From positions 79,863,380 through 79,927,379 of the forward strand of contig JAPTHN010000001.1 in NCBI GenBank assembly GCA_026936325.1: a stretch of DNA of 64,000 nt. The letters run 5' to 3'. The position numbers and the translations under genes are program-made. This document shows, piece by piece, positions 63,963 through 64,000 of this stretch. Every line of letters begins with the position of its first letter. The first letter of the stretch is position 1. This DNA comes from Platynereis dumerilii. Taxonomy: Eukaryota; Annelida; Polychaeta; Phyllodocida; Nereididae. The notes under the pieces were generated by a model that ran no database searches, was not told the DNA's origin, and saw nothing but the letters and a program-made list of their open reading frames with translations.

Positions 63963-64000
63963 CTGAAAATAAAATAGCAAGCCATACAATTCCCTGTTCA

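Overview
The window is animal nuclear DNA. It is AT-rich, with spliced genes, long introns, tRNA-derived SINEs, an L2-like LINE, many small DNA transposons and about ten minisatellite arrays. Repeat style and gene structure suggest an aquatic invertebrate, perhaps an invertebrate deuterostome, but nothing fixes the species. There are no bacterial operons, CRISPR arrays or rRNA genes, and I recognised no LTR element or other virus-like fossil.

Layout. 1-20 kb is repeat-dominated intergenic DNA with SINEs, several terminal-inverted-repeat (TIR) elements and four minisatellites; I found no convincing host exon there. 20.9-25.1 kb holds a 46-bp tandem array that runs directly into a LINE with one intact 1022-codon endonuclease/reverse transcriptase ORF. 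25-36 kb is again mostly repeats: three SINE families, a ~0.4 kb inverted duplication and one possible orphan exon at 26956-27069 on the minus strand. 36.7-55.5 kb (+ strand) carries at least five exons of a WSD-type (wax ester synthase/DGAT-like) membrane O-acyltransferase with a coiled-coil and a long low-complexity tail; its introns are full of transposons and minisatellites. 58.6-64 kb (- strand) carries the last 13 coding exons (579 codons) of mitochondrial methylmalonyl-CoA mutase. Its N-terminal exons lie beyond position 64000. The two genes converge tail to tail.

Both host genes touch acyl/lipid metabolism: methylmalonyl-CoA mutase handles propionyl-CoA-derived carbon, and the WSD protein is predicted to move acyl groups onto alcohols. 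Nothing shows that they work together, and the pairing may be chance.

The most interesting structure is in the repeats. Several non-autonomous TIR elements of about 0.55-1 kb have unrelated sequences but share a plan: long, often perfect TIRs, TA target duplications and extra internal copies of the terminal motif. One insertion can be compared with an older, uninterrupted copy of its host repeat in the same window. Another element sits in a 29-bp minisatellite with an 8-bp duplication and the array register preserved. Two copies of the LINE 3' end show a compensatory base change in a hairpin stem, pointing to a conserved RNA structure.
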